Source of the DNA: Fragilaria crotonensis
Lineage: Eukaryota > Bacillariophyta > Fragilariophyceae > Fragilariales > Fragilariaceae
Reading direction: 5' to 3'
NCBI GenBank assembly: GCA_022925895.1
Contig: JAKSYS010000318.1
Coordinates: forward strand, 1 to 64,000
Length of the DNA: 64,000 nt
Position numbers and translations under genes: made by a program. This document shows, piece after piece, positions 1 to 10,696 of this stretch; positions within the stretch are counted from its first letter, which is position 1; every line of letters starts with the position of its first letter. The notes below the pieces were generated by a model that was given only the letters and a program-made list of their open reading frames with translations, had not been told where the DNA came from and ran no database searches.

Positions 1-365
1 AAGCTGTGCTTTCAGTTGGGAGACCAATCCAACCTGTTAGTTTGCCAGGTGTTGTGACAATGAACAAGTAGGCTGAAAAGTTGGTATTGGTTGTGAGACC
101 ATAGCGGAAAGGGTTGCGCATTAGGTCAAGATGAAGGCGGTGGAAAGGTTCAGTGCCTTGGCGTTGAGGAGTTTTGTTGCGGGCACGTTTTTGGCTGATT
201 GAAATGCGTAGAGGCCAGGAGTTGTGATCAACAGTAGGTGTCAAGACATGGTCATTCCATGTTTGGTGAAGGGATCCGACCATAAGATTGCGGAAATTTC
301 GGAAAGCAAGTCGTCGGTAGATGAGTTCCAAAGGTAGGGCGGTGACTGAACGGCGTTGATCGGTG

Positions 366-932
366 TCAACAGGGGGGTGGAGTGTCATCAAAATGTTGTT
401 CATCAGGTTCAGAGTCAGGGTCAGAAGGTAGGTTAGAGTTGGAGATTGTTGAGAAGGCTTGTTGTGATGAAGGGAGTTCTCTGGTCAGCATTGGCCAAGT
501 GTATGTGGAACCATTTGGGAGTTGGATTGTTGTGGCTCTGTTCTTGATCAGGACACTGAAGTTTTGGGTGCATGATAGAGCAGTTAAGGAGAGGAGTCTG
601 TGGCTGAGACCTTCAACATAGTAGACATCAGTGAGTCCTAGGATGGACTTGAGGCCATCATCAGTGGTGAAGTGGCATGCAGTTGTGCCTTTGTGAGTGG
701 ACATCTTGGTGCTGCCATCAGCTAAGGAGATTGGAACACTGCAGGGTTCGACATCGTGGAGGTCGCTGAAGAGTGGAGTATAATGGCTGGTAGCACCACT
801 GTCAGGTAGCCAGTTTTCAAGATGTGGGGGGACCAAATCTTTGGTATGGTGATTGGGGATCATCTGGAAAGTAAGCTGTGGCTCCAGAGTTGGGAGGAGA
901 ATAATTGGCAGATGGTAGATAATCTCTGTCAA
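366..932 (-). CDS. copia protease / pre-integrase block (fossil)
   Basis: This is the protease part of the left-edge copia element. The stretch WLPDSGATSHYTPLFSDL carries the D-S-G-A signature of copia aspartic proteases, followed by LGLTDVYYVEGLSHRLLSL, the conserved segment leading into the pre-integrase region. In the living family this protease cuts the Gag-Pol polyprotein inside virus-like particles. It is preceded on the same strand by gag and followed, toward base 1, by the start of the integrase region. It is part of a broken element, not a host gene. Confidence 0.75.
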   Translation of the reverse strand: MTEIIYHLPIILLPTLEPQLTFQMIPNHHTKDLVPPHLENWLPDSGATSHYTPLFSDLHDVEPCSVPISLADGSTKMSTHKGTTACHFTTDDGLKSILGLTDVYYVEGLSHRLLSLTALSCTQNFSVLIKNRATTIQLPNGSTYTWPMLTRELPSSQQAFSTISNSNLPSDPDSEPDEQHFDDTPPPC

Positions 933-950
933 GGAGAGGTTGGTTGATGG

Positions 951-2265
951 TCATCTGAGGTAGGTCAGGATTGGGCCAAGGGATGTTGGATGGGTGACCA
1001 TCAGTGTTGTCAAAAGATGAGGCTGAAAAGGCTTGGTGGTGGTATCTTGATTGGTCTGGTGAGTTTTGGCCAGAGTCAGTGATGAAGTAGGCGCGTTGTT
1101 GGTTGCGGGGAGCAGCGTTTTCATTGTTGGATGGTCTTTGAGGGTTGGTGGAGCGATTGTTTTGGTTTGATCTGGGGTTTGTGCAGTTGCGCGCATAGTG
1201 GCCGAGGCGTCCGCAGTTATTGCAGACGATTGTAGCGGCATTGGAAGGGTTGCGCGAATGGTTGTTGTTGAATCCGTTAGGAGATGGACGTTGATTGGGA
1301 CTGGACGTCGGTCGGAAGGGTGGTCGATTGTTTCGTTGAGGCTGGTTGGATGGCCGCGGGAGGGTGGTGGTGGACGACGTTGATTCGAGTTGTTGAATGG
1401 TGGTCGCGAAGGATTTGTAGGAGGTCGGAACGGGCGCGAATGGTTTTGCGGTGGTCGCGGTGGTTGGTTTCGGTTTTGATTGTTGCTGCTGGGATTGGAA
1501 TAAGGTCGAAGGATGGAACTGAAAGCTTGTTGTTGTCTTTGTGTGAAAACACGTTGGGTAGTTTGGTTGTGGCGCGGTTGAAAATGGTGGGAGTGGTGAC
1601 CACGGGCAGCGTTGGCGTGTTGGTTGTAGTTGCGGTGGTTTTGGGATGGGAGTGTGAGGCCACGGGATTCGTCAATGTTCAGGAGATGGCTTTCGAGTTC
1701 GGCGAATGGTGGCAGAGCGTCGTCATTCAGTTCTGCGCGACGTATGTCGGCGTCGAAGCGTTGGTAGGATGCGGCGTAGAAGGAGTGATTGCTTCCACCA
1801 CGAACGGTGCGTTTGATAAGTTCGGCGTCAGTGTTGGGTATTCCAGCATGATAGCAGTCGCGCGTGAGAAGGCGAATGCGGTTGAGGTAGGAGGTTGCGA
1901 CTTCATGATGTGGTTGTTTGATTGAGCAGAAAGCTTCACGAGTTCGTTCAACATGATCGGGATTTAGCGGAGCGCAGTGGCGTCGAAGAGTTAGAATTGC
2001 AGTTCGAGCATCTGGTGGGCCATCAATGATGTGTTTCTGGCAAGGGTCACAAACATTTGTGAAGATCAAATTGTAGATAGCAGTGCCAACAAAGGGTGTG
2101 AATAGGACACTTGTTTTGGCCAAAGATCAAAGACTTGGCGCGTCCACGGGAAATGTTACAAACAATTCGAAGGTTGTCAATGAAGGTGTTAAAGTGTCGG
2201 CGGCGTGCTTGAAGGTCGGTTGGGTAGGCCAATTTGCGAAGGTTAGCATTTTTGGCGTATTTCAA
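951..2265 (-). CDS. copia gag region with zinc knuckle (fossil)
   Basis: This is the gag-like block of the left-edge copia element. A helical segment with ARTAILTLRRHCAPLNPDH and SYLNRIRLLTRDCYHAG resembles copia gag domains, in which a short array of helices packages the RNA. It is followed by an Asn/Gln/Arg/Pro-rich linker and a zinc knuckle (CNNCGRLGHYARNC, about 1,170-1,225). The block is spread over more than one frame, in keeping with a decayed element. Neighbours on the same strand are the extra coding block upstream and the protease downstream. Confidence 0.7.
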
Positions 2266-2332
2266 AAGTGTTTTCGTGAGGTCCTCGATTGGCGGATAAG
2301 TAAAATCGGTTCGCGTTGATGATGTGAGCGCA

Positions 2333-4062
2333 TCAGGGGATGTGTGTGAATGTGCTTGGGTTCTTCTTCTGAATCATGGTCTGTGTCCTCATCAAAGAAG
2401 GTTTCAACAGTGGGAGGGTATGTGAAGGTTGCGTGGGTCGCCTGGCGTGGAGTTGGGCGTGTTGCAACGGATTTTGGTGCATTTTGGGGTTTTGGTCGTC
2501 GTTTCCAAAATTAGGTGATTTTTGCGTAGGTTTGGCAGATTTCGTGCTGGGAGGTTGAATAATTTTGTTGTGTTGATTTTGGGGTTGCGAAAGATTTTGC
2601 GACGGATTTGGTGGTTGGGGGTTCAAATTTTGGGGTGAGAACTTTTTGGTAGGTATAATTTTGGGTGTCGCCGAAAAAGTTGTCGAAATCGGAGGTTGTG
2701 GGTTCGAGTTGGTGGCGTCCGGATTGTGAGGTAATTTTACGTTTTTCGGCGTGAGAATGCCTGAAAATGCATCGGAGAAGCGTTTTAGAGGCCCAGTTGT
2801 TGATTTCGCAGTTGGAGGTGAGTTGGAGGGTGTTTCGGTGTGTGAACTGCTTGTTTCGGGCGAGTTTGGTGGTAAAAATGCGAGATTTGGTTGAGTTCCG
2901 GGCAGTTGTTGAGTTGTTTGTGCGTGTTCGTCGTATGTAGTTTCTGCGTCGGAAATTAGCTGTTGGGAGTGAATTTCCGGGCTGTCGGTGGTGTTTTGCG
3001 TTGGATTTTCGCCGGTAGTGTCGTTTTGCGCAGGAATTTCGTCGCCGTGTTCGTCGTGTGTAAAAATTGCAGTTTGGGGTTCGTTTGGTGCAAAAATTTG
3101 CGTTTGCGGGTCGATTTGTGCAGGAATTTCGTCCTGGGGGTCCGGGGTTCGAGTCGGATCCGATAATAAAGATGAACGGCGAGTTGAAACGGCAAGACAT
3201 GCAAAATGTGGTCCAGAAAATGTACTATTATCCTGTTGAAAGGTAATTATATTGTTACTTGCAACTGATTCTATCTGATTGGGACAGCTTAGACTGTCAC
3301 AGATAGAAAGAGGTAAGTAACCAGCATAACAACCAGGATAATGTAAACATTTTGAACTAGACTCACCATAGTTTGGAACAGGTGAATCAGATCCCATGAG
3401 ATCAATGAATGGGAACTCAGGGTGGTTTTCCTTTGCAGTGTGATAGTAAGAGAGGAAATTGTTGAATAGTTGCAGTTCAGGATCGCGGAGGGCATTGTTA
3501 AGGTGTGGAAGAGCCCATGCTTGATAAATAGTCTGTCCACTGGGGCCTGTGGTATAAACTGGAATCAAGCGGACAGCCAAGGAAAACGGGATGCGTTTGG
3601 GGTCGCAGGCAACGTGGTACAAGTCGGCATCGGGGTGGCGACGTAAATCGGCAGTGTGGCGTGGTATCCAATCCGGGTCATTAACTTGATCAGGATGAAT
3701 TGGTTTGGCAGTCTGGGTTCGAAAAGGCGTTGAACTGTGGAACGATTGTAGGCTTCACCAGAAATATTGTTGACAATGATGGGATCTCCAGAATGGTCAA
3801 GGTTGAGGGAAAGCACCAGTTGTTGGAGTAGGGATAGCAATTTCAGTTGGGGAGCCAAAGCAGTAGGTGGGAGCTTGGAGTGGGGAGCCCTGGAAAATAA
3901 CAACATTGGTAGGTGGGTAGTTCTCTCTGATAATGCCAGTTGGGTCTTTGGGATGAAGCAGTTGCACAACTCGGAATAGGACGTATTCGAAATGGGGAGG
4001 AAGTCAATTGAATCGTTGACGGTGTCGGTCGCTATCGGGGTGAGGCGGTTGTAAATCTCCAT
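2333..4062 (-). CDS. extra coding block ahead of copia gag, distal part
   Basis: Two overlapping minus-strand reading frames (4,062-3,565 and 3,622-2,333) read as one decayed coding region. The upstream piece is unremarkable. The downstream piece starts with a folded-looking segment (LIPVYTTGPSGQTIYQAWALP) and then turns into a Pro/Asn/Gln/Thr-rich, probably disordered tail with repeats such as DEIPAQ and PQTQIFAP. I recognise no domain. It lies between the basic protein at 4,784-6,676 and the gag region, on the element's coding strand, so it is probably part of the element's Gag-proximal protein, but that is inference. Confidence 0.4.
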
Positions 4063-4128
4063 GTATTGAAGGGATCGCTGTCGAATCGGTTCATGGCGAT
4101 GAGCTCCTGAAGGATGAGGGATTGCAAA

Positions 4129-4764
4129 TCACATGATTGATGGCCAAAGTATCTCAGTCACATTGTCAAAGGTTAGTTGGACATCAGAAGGTGTAGTGAT
4201 CATAGGGTAGCAGGTAGCAAAACTGGAAAGGAACATGTCTGCAGGGGGGAGGTTGCCAATGAAAACTTGGTTGTTGTTGAGTTCAGGTTGCTTGGAACGT
4301 TTCTTTGACATACGATGGATGATAGCATGTTGAAAAAGAGCGACGTTAATCAATTCGCAGGCTCGGTCAGACGCAATCTCTTTGGCTTCGGTGGATGGCG
4401 TTGGGAAAGAATTGATGTAGTCCGTTACATAAGGTTGCACGAGTTCGAATTCCGTTTGGAGATAGGGCAGTTTGTCGCGATAATATTGATCAGAACGGTG
4501 GCCGAGGGATGTTCCGGGGAATAGGTCGTCGACTTCGTCAAAGGCATCGTGAACAAAACGGGGCAGGAGGTTGAAGGTTGTTGTGTCGGGAAGGAGACTT
4601 AGAGCGGCGGCAGTTGATTTGATTTCCTTTGCGATTGCGAATAGATGGTCCGGATAAAAGTAGTGCTCAGCTAGTCCATGGTCGCGGTTGAAATAGTTGC
4701 GGTGATGCGTGATGTATAGTAATCTGAGCGCGTAGATGATGGCGATTGCGCATCGTGTTTCCAT
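4129..4764 (-). CDS. unidentified protein in left-edge copia element
   Basis: This is a 211-residue open frame with mixed, folded-looking composition (for example AIIYALRLLYITHHRNYF and EIASDRACELINVALFQHAI). No known domain is recognised. It starts 20 bases after the end of the 630-residue frame at 4,784-6,676 and is followed by further coding sequence, all on the minus strand and inside the presumed copia element. I take it as a further piece of the element's gag-proximal region. A captured host gene cannot be excluded. Confidence 0.35.
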   Translation of the reverse strand: METRCAIAIIYALRLLYITHHRNYFNRDHGLAEHYFYPDHLFAIAKEIKSTAAALSLLPDTTTFNLLPRFVHDAFDEVDDLFPGTSLGHRSDQYYRDKLPYLQTEFELVQPYVTDYINSFPTPSTEAKEIASDRACELINVALFQHAIIHRMSKKRSKQPELNNNQVFIGNLPPADMFLSSFATCYPMITTPSDVQLTFDNVTEILWPSIM

Positions 4765-4783
4765 CGGACAGTCTGGAGGGTCG

Positions 4784-6676
4784 TCATGGAACGCGTCGTC
4801 GATGTCGCTGAATGCTCGGGGAGTTCGGCGGGGCAGGAACTGGGAGCGTTGTTGTTCGTTGGTGTTGGACGACCATGTTGGTAGCGCGATTGAGGGTGTG
4901 CTTCATGCTACGTAGGAGCAGGAGTTTATCGGGTCGTACATTCAGAAGTGGGATGTTGGTGCCGGAGATCAGTTCGTCGATATACATGTGGTTGCGTATG
5001 ACGTGACGTAGGATGTGGTGGATGAAGTGCTTGTCGAGGCCACGGATGATGTTGAGTTCGGGTGGGTCGGCGAGTGTGTTGATGCAAAAGGCAGAGATAG
5101 TTGCACTTGTGCGAACGCACAGCGGTAGGTCGCGAAGGTGAATCGTGCCGTTGATTGTGTCCATTAGCATTGCCTCGGTGAAAAACAGGTCGCGTGACGG
5201 AATGTGATGGAAGTGTTGGAACATCCGAAAAGGGTGGTGATGAATGGCGTCGAGGGGGTTGGCGTATCGTAACGGTGGGGCAGGGCGCAGAGGAGGCAGT
5301 AGTCTGACAAGTTGTTGTATAACTGCACTTGGTACCTCATTAGGTTCACCAATATCTCGGTTAGCGTCGCCATTATTGTCAAGATCATCCTCAACAATGT
5401 CCATTGGTTCGGGATCAGGGTCGTTTGCAACTTCTGGTAGCGGATCTGGGTCGGCATCAGGGTAAAAGTTAACAGTTTCCCTAGTTGAGTCATTATTACT
5501 GCAGGAGTAACAATGATCGGCAAGGAAAACATCGGCATCATCAGCTTGGGAGCTTGGCAAATCTTCCAATTTGATTGGGACAGGGTGCTGAACATCCAAA
5601 TAGGTCAAAGTCTCAGAGGAAACGGTCGGATTGTGGGCTCTGCAGGCCCATTGTTGTGGGTTGGGGGAGGAAACCGCGGTACGAACGACAGTAGCGTTGT
5701 TTTCCGTGTCAACGGCAGCACAGTACGAGAGCGATGCGTTAGAACCGTTAACGGGACGTTTCACAGAATCGGAAATCTCCAAAATGACGTCAGGAATCGG
5801 ACTTGACGTGGAAAATTTTGAAACGGAATCGAGGGTTGTTGAGTTGTCGGTGCGAGTTGGTTCGGGATCGGATTCCGGAAAAGAGCAGGGGCTGTACTCG
5901 GGGTATAGTTCGTAGAACGTAGGCGAGGTAGCTGTGGGAATTTTGGGGGAATCCGGGATTTCTGGGTTAATCGGGGAAAAATCAGTACAAAATTGCGGGG
6001 TAGCAGAGCCGTTATCACTGTTCTCATCAGACGTCATAGTTTTGAGTCGCGAGTCTGCTGAGTTGTCGGCACCCACCAAAGTGCCGAAATGACTCTTAGA
6101 ACTTTGAACAGTCGTTTCTCGAGATCTGTCGCTTCGAATTCGCTCAAATTTGGGGATGTTGCTGAGAAGACTGTACTGTGGCGCCTGGCATCGCGTAGTG
6201 TGGCGTACCAGCGCGTGTGCGATCATGGTGAGTGTGTTTTGAACTGACATCAAATACATGTTCCCAGTGGCTCTGATGATCTCGTCAACGTCGTCTTGGA
6301 TCGTCCCCAGGGAATATGAGGCTTTAATTGGCTCCTCATCTTCGGTGAACATGTGAATTGTGCAAACGTAGCGAGCCATATCGATGATGTCCAACTTCAA
6401 GTTGTTGTGATAGTGGGATAAGTGCTGATCGGAATTCGGCGCGTGCTGATCGGTTCTTACAAGCGAGCTCGGGCGCGAATCGCCTTCGTTGTCGGGACGG
6501 AGCGAGAGGCGGAAAGAAGAGTTGGAGAAAGCGTCATCAATTAAATCCAGGATGTCTCGAGAGAGGTATTGCAGCGACGTCGGATCGTCGTATGGATCGA
6601 TTTGGGGTCGCGACGTGCGAGGGCGACGACGGGGATAAAATCTGCGAGCGCGATGCCTGCGCTTCGAGGTAGCCAC
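4784..6676 (-). CDS. 630-residue basic-N-terminus protein in copia element
   Basis: This is the longest open frame in the left-edge element. Residues 1-25 are strongly basic (MATSKRRHRARRFYPRRRP), as in many nucleic-acid-binding structural proteins. A helical region follows (DIIDMARYVCTIHMFTEDEE). The middle is a long acidic, Ser/Pro/Asp-rich stretch (residues about 220-460), and the C-terminal part is again folded-looking (ELNIIRGLDKHFIHHILRHVIRNHM). I recognise no family. Its strand and position upstream of gag suggest an added structural or accessory protein of the retroelement. Such a large block here is not usual for copia elements. Confidence 0.4.
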   Translation of the reverse strand: MATSKRRHRARRFYPRRRPRTSRPQIDPYDDPTSLQYLSRDILDLIDDAFSNSSFRLSLRPDNEGDSRPSSLVRTDQHAPNSDQHLSHYHNNLKLDIIDMARYVCTIHMFTEDEEPIKASYSLGTIQDDVDEIIRATGNMYLMSVQNTLTMIAHALVRHTTRCQAPQYSLLSNIPKFERIRSDRSRETTVQSSKSHFGTLVGADNSADSRLKTMTSDENSDNGSATPQFCTDFSPINPEIPDSPKIPTATSPTFYELYPEYSPCSFPESDPEPTRTDNSTTLDSVSKFSTSSPIPDVILEISDSVKRPVNGSNASLSYCAAVDTENNATVVRTAVSSPNPQQWACRAHNPTVSSETLTYLDVQHPVPIKLEDLPSSQADDADVFLADHCYSCSNNDSTRETVNFYPDADPDPLPEVANDPDPEPMDIVEDDLDNNGDANRDIGEPNEVPSAVIQQLVRLLPPLRPAPPLRYANPLDAIHHHPFRMFQHFHHIPSRDLFFTEAMLMDTINGTIHLRDLPLCVRTSATISAFCINTLADPPELNIIRGLDKHFIHHILRHVIRNHMYIDELISGTNIPLLNVRPDKLLLLRSMKHTLNRATNMVVQHQRTTTLPVPAPPNSPSIQRHRRRVP

Positions 6677-7994
6677 AGGAGGCGAATTAAGCTCCTGTGG
6701 TGGCGTTTGGATGGCGGCGTTGGCGTCCGCGATATCGGTTGTGGAGTGTGGTCCATGTTGTTGAAATTAGTAGTATTTTGTAGAAATTGTTGGTGGTTGT
6801 GGTACTGGTAGTCCTGTTGTTGTTCTCCTCATTATCATCTGTAGGTCCAATGTCTTTGTAGTTATCATTGGTAGATGCATAATTCTTTGTAGTCTGGTGT
6901 TCTGGTTCAGTTGTAGTGCCCTTTTTGTTGTCATCCGTAGTGATTGAAGTAGTAGTTGGAGTAGTTGGAGAAGTGGCTTGCATCTTTGCAGCCATCTTAG
7001 TTGGAGTAGTAGCCCTGTGGCTAATGTTGGTGCCCTGAGGAGAAGGAGCTGCAATCTTGTTGTTGCGCTCATGGAAGTGGAGGTTGCGATCCTCCTGGAT
7101 GATCTGGTCGAAATTGTCGTCGGAATTGTTGGCATGGTAGGCGGCTTGGGGACCTTTCTTGATGGAGGTGCGCCTCTTCTTCTTGGTTGGTTGATCCTGA
7201 TCGTCATCAGGGGTAGTGTTGGGAGAAGGAAAACGGTGGACACGTTGATGCTTGGATCCTCTGGGAGATCCGAAAGCTAAGGCTCCATGATAGAGGCCAG
7301 GATGGGTGGGCGTGTCGGGAGGGACAGGATTCGCGCCGATGGGGCGCGAACGTCGACGTTATCGTCGAAGGCATCGCGGTCTTCGGCCTTACGGGCGGAC
7401 CTAGAGATGCGAGGGGCAAGGGTGGGCGGGATGGCGTTCTTCATGGTGGACTTGGGAAGCTTCTGTTCTTCAATGGGAGTTTAAATTCGCTGCTGGCGAG
7501 TCCGTGAGGAGAGGAAATTAATAGCAGTTAAACTCAAATTGTTAACGGCCGTACGAAGGTTCGCCCAATGATCGGACGAGTAATTTCTCTCGACGGTAGA
7601 GCCTTGGACCGGTGGTTCGAGGCGAGCAACCATGACAGTGTTCGTGTGATCGGTACACGAGTACTGGCCGACGGTAGACTTAAGGTTAGTAGGACCTAGA
7701 AGTCTAACGTTGGACTTGACGGGTGAGGAAGCGAACCTGACGGATCGTCCAGCTTTGGGCGATGGTGTTTTGTAGACATACACCATGGCGGTAGATTTGT
7801 TGATACAAGGATGTAGAAATGTAGGAAACTAAGTAGTAAAGGCCTTTACTGTTTTTGGTTTGTGGAAATTATAAGATGAATTGGAATGAAAAATGAAGGT
7901 GAGACTTGCAACATTAGTTGGAGTCTCACAAATGAAGTGTTGTCTTAGTCCCACTTCCTGAGTGGTGTTTGGGAAGTGTTGTCCATAGTAAAAA

Positions 7995-8023
7995 GAGTGT
8001 TGTTGAAGTTATCAACAACACTC
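7995..8023. repeat. perfect 12-bp inverted repeat (hairpin)
   Basis: GAGTGTTGTTGA and its exact reverse complement TCAACAACACTC are separated by five bases. It lies just outside the first reading frame of the left-edge copia element, where its LTR or leader is expected, so it may be an RNA hairpin of that element. Function is not known. Confidence 0.6.
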
Positions 8024-8885
8024 ATGATTTGAATTACTTAGGAAGTAAATTCAAATAGTTTTGTGTTGCAGACCGGTAGTACCAGGTTCTGATCCGTAGC
8101 ATTCTACGGGAACGGGTCATGGACAGACTAAGAAAAATAATGGACTGTCTATTGTATATTGTATTACCGTATGGTGTTTAACCTTACAGTAATACGAGAG
8201 ACAGTGTGACAGAGTGACGGTAGATTCCTAACACATACTTATGTAGACGTGCAGTATGACAGGATCGTAGATTTGTCTTCAAGCTATTTGAGGAGTCGAT
8301 TTGGACCGTATGCCTGGTAAGGTACCGGACCGAGCTTGTGGTACCCATACATGTACATTTATTACCCAAACCGGGTTCAATATATAGGAATTCATGTGCA
8401 TATAATGCATTTGTGTTCAAATTTAGAACATGACAGGGAGGGCCGGCGGCAGGTATGAGTTGAAAGAGTGTTGTCAAGGTTAATTCTGAAATTCCCCTCT
8501 TAATTGGCTTCCACTTGGAGCTAAATTTTCTACGACGGTCCTAAGTAGCGTGTCGTACGATGACGAAAAATAGGTGACAGTTAATCGGATCCCCAGTACC
8601 TTGTACTGTAGTGACTTCTCTAGTAGAAGCGTTCTATAGTACGCAGAGTGCGTACTGTGCTAGCGTGTTGTGTGGTAGACCAGGAAATTATTAGCGTGGG
8701 CAACGGGTAATGGGTGGGTATGGGTACATTGTACGACTTATTAGTTGGCGTGGGTGGGTAACGGGTGGTCCGAGCTCAACCATACGAAGCATGGGTGGGT
8801 AATGGGTGGTCCAAGCCTGCCTACCGGCTGCCTTGGGTACCCATGGACACAGGCGTCATACCCAGTGCAGGACTCTGCTAAGTAC
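8024..8885. other. non-coding stretch, probable LTR remnant and G-rich repeat
   Basis: No convincing gene is present. The left part probably contains LTR sequence of the copia element, but no TG...CA ends or primer-binding site could be settled. From 8,693 to 8,818 there is a G-rich minisatellite-like run built from variants of GGGTGGGTAAYGGGT. Transposon DNA starts immediately after, at 8,889. Confidence 0.4.
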
Positions 8886-8888
8886 TAA

Positions 8889-8945
8889 GGGCCCGAATTA
8901 TCCGGAATATTATTTGTACTTTTTGTACTTTTTGTACTTTTGTAC
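8889..8945 (+). repeat. Harbinger left terminal inverted repeat
   Basis: The repeat starts GGGCCCGAATTATCC and matches the right end (about 12,833-12,882) with one difference in the first 20 bases. The inner half consists of tandem TTTGTACTTT units. Confidence 0.9.
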
Positions 8946-9189
8946 TTTGTACTTTCTAAATGTTATTGCAAAGTACAAATTGACCATCGAGTCTTCTCCG
9001 GATGTTAGTGTGTATTCGAGGATGACGTTTCAGATTAAGGAGAAGAAGTTTTGGGGTTCATATCATAATTGATATCCCTTCTTGTTAACTCTTGACTGCA
9101 AGGCGAACTATGAAGCAAATGATATTGTAGTCGTACTACAGCACAAGTACGACGTACTACTGATTGGACCACACCGAAATTCAGTGTCG

Positions 9190-10557
9190 ATGGTTTGCAC
9201 ACACTGTACTACCATCATGTCATCATCATCTGATGCTGGTTCCATCTCATCAGGAGGATCTCGTTCATCTTATGATTCTATTCTTGCTTCTAGCAGCGAC
9301 GATTCCAGCAATAAAGATGACGACCAGAAGTACAAGAGAATGTACCTCAATCTTCTGTTGATTACAAAAATCCGGAACAGCACCCGCGCACGTTCCAAGA
9401 AATTTGCTCCTCTTCGATTGAACTGGACGGATTATGTGACACAACTTGTTGTCCAGCAAAACGAGTTTGCAGCAACATTCCGAATGTCGCTCTTGTCATT
9501 CAACAAGCTGGTGGATACATTGAGGGTAAAACTTGAGGTTGATGCGGATCAAGCAGGACGGTCTTGCAAGAAGAGTGGCCCTGTTTTACCAGAATTGGTG
9601 GTTGCAATGTCATTACGGTGGTTGGCCGGTGGACAGTGGCAGGATATAAAGAAGGTTTATGGAGTGAGCAAATCTCACTTCTATTCCTTGCGGAAAAAGT
9701 TCATGAATGCAGTAGTTACATGCACAGCCCTTGAAATCCGACTTCCAGATGCATCTGACATCACGGCTCTGCAGTTGCTTGCCTCGCAATTTGAAGGAAA
9801 TGCATCAGTGCCTGTGTTCAGAGGATGTGTCGGTGCTTTGGATGGGATGACCATATTCATCAAGGCACCTACCGCTGCTGAAGCCGAGAATGTCTTGGCA
9901 TACTACTCTGGACACTACAAGCATGACAGCTTGAATGTCCAGGCTCTATCCGATTACCGAGGGAAGTTTTTGTATTTTGCTGTGGCTGCTCCAGGGAGCT
10001 TTCCTGATTCGAAGGCTCTCGGATTGACCAAATTGCAGAAATGGGTCGATTCTCTGCCACCGGGATTTTATGTTGTCGCCGATAATGCCTACATTTTGTC
10101 GGAGCATATGTTGATACCGTTCTCTGGTTCTAATAGGCAAATGCCTGTACACAGCAGTTACAACTACTTTCTCAGTCAACTGAGAATTCGAGTTGAACAA
10201 GCATTTGGCCAGTACTCCGTGAAATGGCGAATAATTCGCAAGCCACTTGAGACAAAGTTGTCAACGTCTAGCATTGTCCTAATGACTTGTGCAAGACTCC
10301 ACAATTTCATTATCGACAACGATTGGATGCATGAGGAAGAAGTAACGTCCGAGGATGTTGTTGGTAATCTCAATGAAATCTACCGACCTAGTTTAAGAAA
10401 GTTTCGCAGCCCACCGGGAGCTTCTTTTCTCCGTGACATTATTGTGAAGCACATTGAAAAAAATGGATACCGTCGTCCTAGCTACAATCGAACCAGAAAC
10501 GAGGAACAGGACGACCTGGTAAATTTCGAAGTGTATGAAACCATTCATTTGATGTAA
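9190..10557 (+). CDS. PIF/Harbinger DDE transposase
   Basis: This nuclease cuts and rejoins the element ends. The reading frame is open from before 9,190; I chose the first ATG (455 residues), and the ATG at 9,217 is equally possible. The N-terminus is Ser/Asp-rich. A helix-turn-helix-like part follows (MSLRWLAGGQWQDIKKVYGV, SKSHFYSLRKKF). The catalytic domain then shows all three acidic residues of the PIF/Harbinger family: D218 in GALDGM, D298 in VVADNAY and E336 in RVEQAFG, followed by the ARLHNFIID block typical of the family. Length agrees with the family (about 350-460). No frame break was found, so it may still be active. It converges with the second gene of the element. Confidence 0.92.
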   Translation: MVCTHCTTIMSSSSDAGSISSGGSRSSYDSILASSSDDSSNKDDDQKYKRMYLNLLLITKIRNSTRARSKKFAPLRLNWTDYVTQLVVQQNEFAATFRMSLLSFNKLVDTLRVKLEVDADQAGRSCKKSGPVLPELVVAMSLRWLAGGQWQDIKKVYGVSKSHFYSLRKKFMNAVVTCTALEIRLPDASDITALQLLASQFEGNASVPVFRGCVGALDGMTIFIKAPTAAEAENVLAYYSGHYKHDSLNVQALSDYRGKFLYFAVAAPGSFPDSKALGLTKLQKWVDSLPPGFYVVADNAYILSEHMLIPFSGSNRQMPVHSSYNYFLSQLRIRVEQAFGQYSVKWRIIRKPLETKLSTSSIVLMTCARLHNFIIDNDWMHEEEVTSEDVVGNLNEIYRPSLRKFRSPPGASFLRDIIVKHIEKNGYRRPSYNRTRNEEQDDLVNFEVYETIHLM

Positions 10558-10696
10558 GATGACAGCCAGCAATGGCAGGAGTACTACTAATTTACGTTAA
10601 AATTCATTCATCACATTCTTGTTGAATGACCTCGTTACACTTGTAACCATAAGTGGTTGCTTCACGATGGCAAGTATAGCAACCTCCACGACACAA

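Larger units (their letters stand above)
1..7786 (-). mobile_element. Ty1/copia retroelement, left part outside window
   Basis: This is a Ty1/copia fossil read right to left. From its 5' side it shows leader reading frames (7,786-6,687), a long extra coding block (6,676-2,333), a copia-type gag (about 2,265-951) with a zinc knuckle of the C-X2-C-X4-H-X4-C form near 1,170-1,225, and an aspartic protease block (932-366) with the WLPDSGATSHY active-site stretch. The first 365 bases read as the pre-integrase and early integrase part, with a KRARNKTP-like stretch typical of diatom copia elements. The rest of pol and the 3' LTR lie left of the window. The coding sequence is broken, with roughly ten interruptions. 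The right-hand LTR must lie between about 7,800 and 8,880, but I could not fix its ends. Copia assignment is firm for gag and protease; that the upstream block belongs to the same element is inferred from strand and continuity. Confidence 0.75.

Noticed and set aside
4784-6676. Arg-rich N-terminus as sign of a small DNA-virus capsid
   Set aside because: The protein lies in line with copia gag and protease on the same strand, and nothing else in it resembles a capsid. A basic tail alone is not evidence.
7800-8520. LTR of the left-edge copia element
   Set aside because: No second copy is in the window and no TG...CA ends or primer-binding site fit well, so I did not give LTR coordinates.
8693-8818. 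GGGT repeats as telomere or CRISPR-like array
   Set aside because: Units vary in length and sequence, there are no spacers of even size, and genes and transposons continue on both sides.
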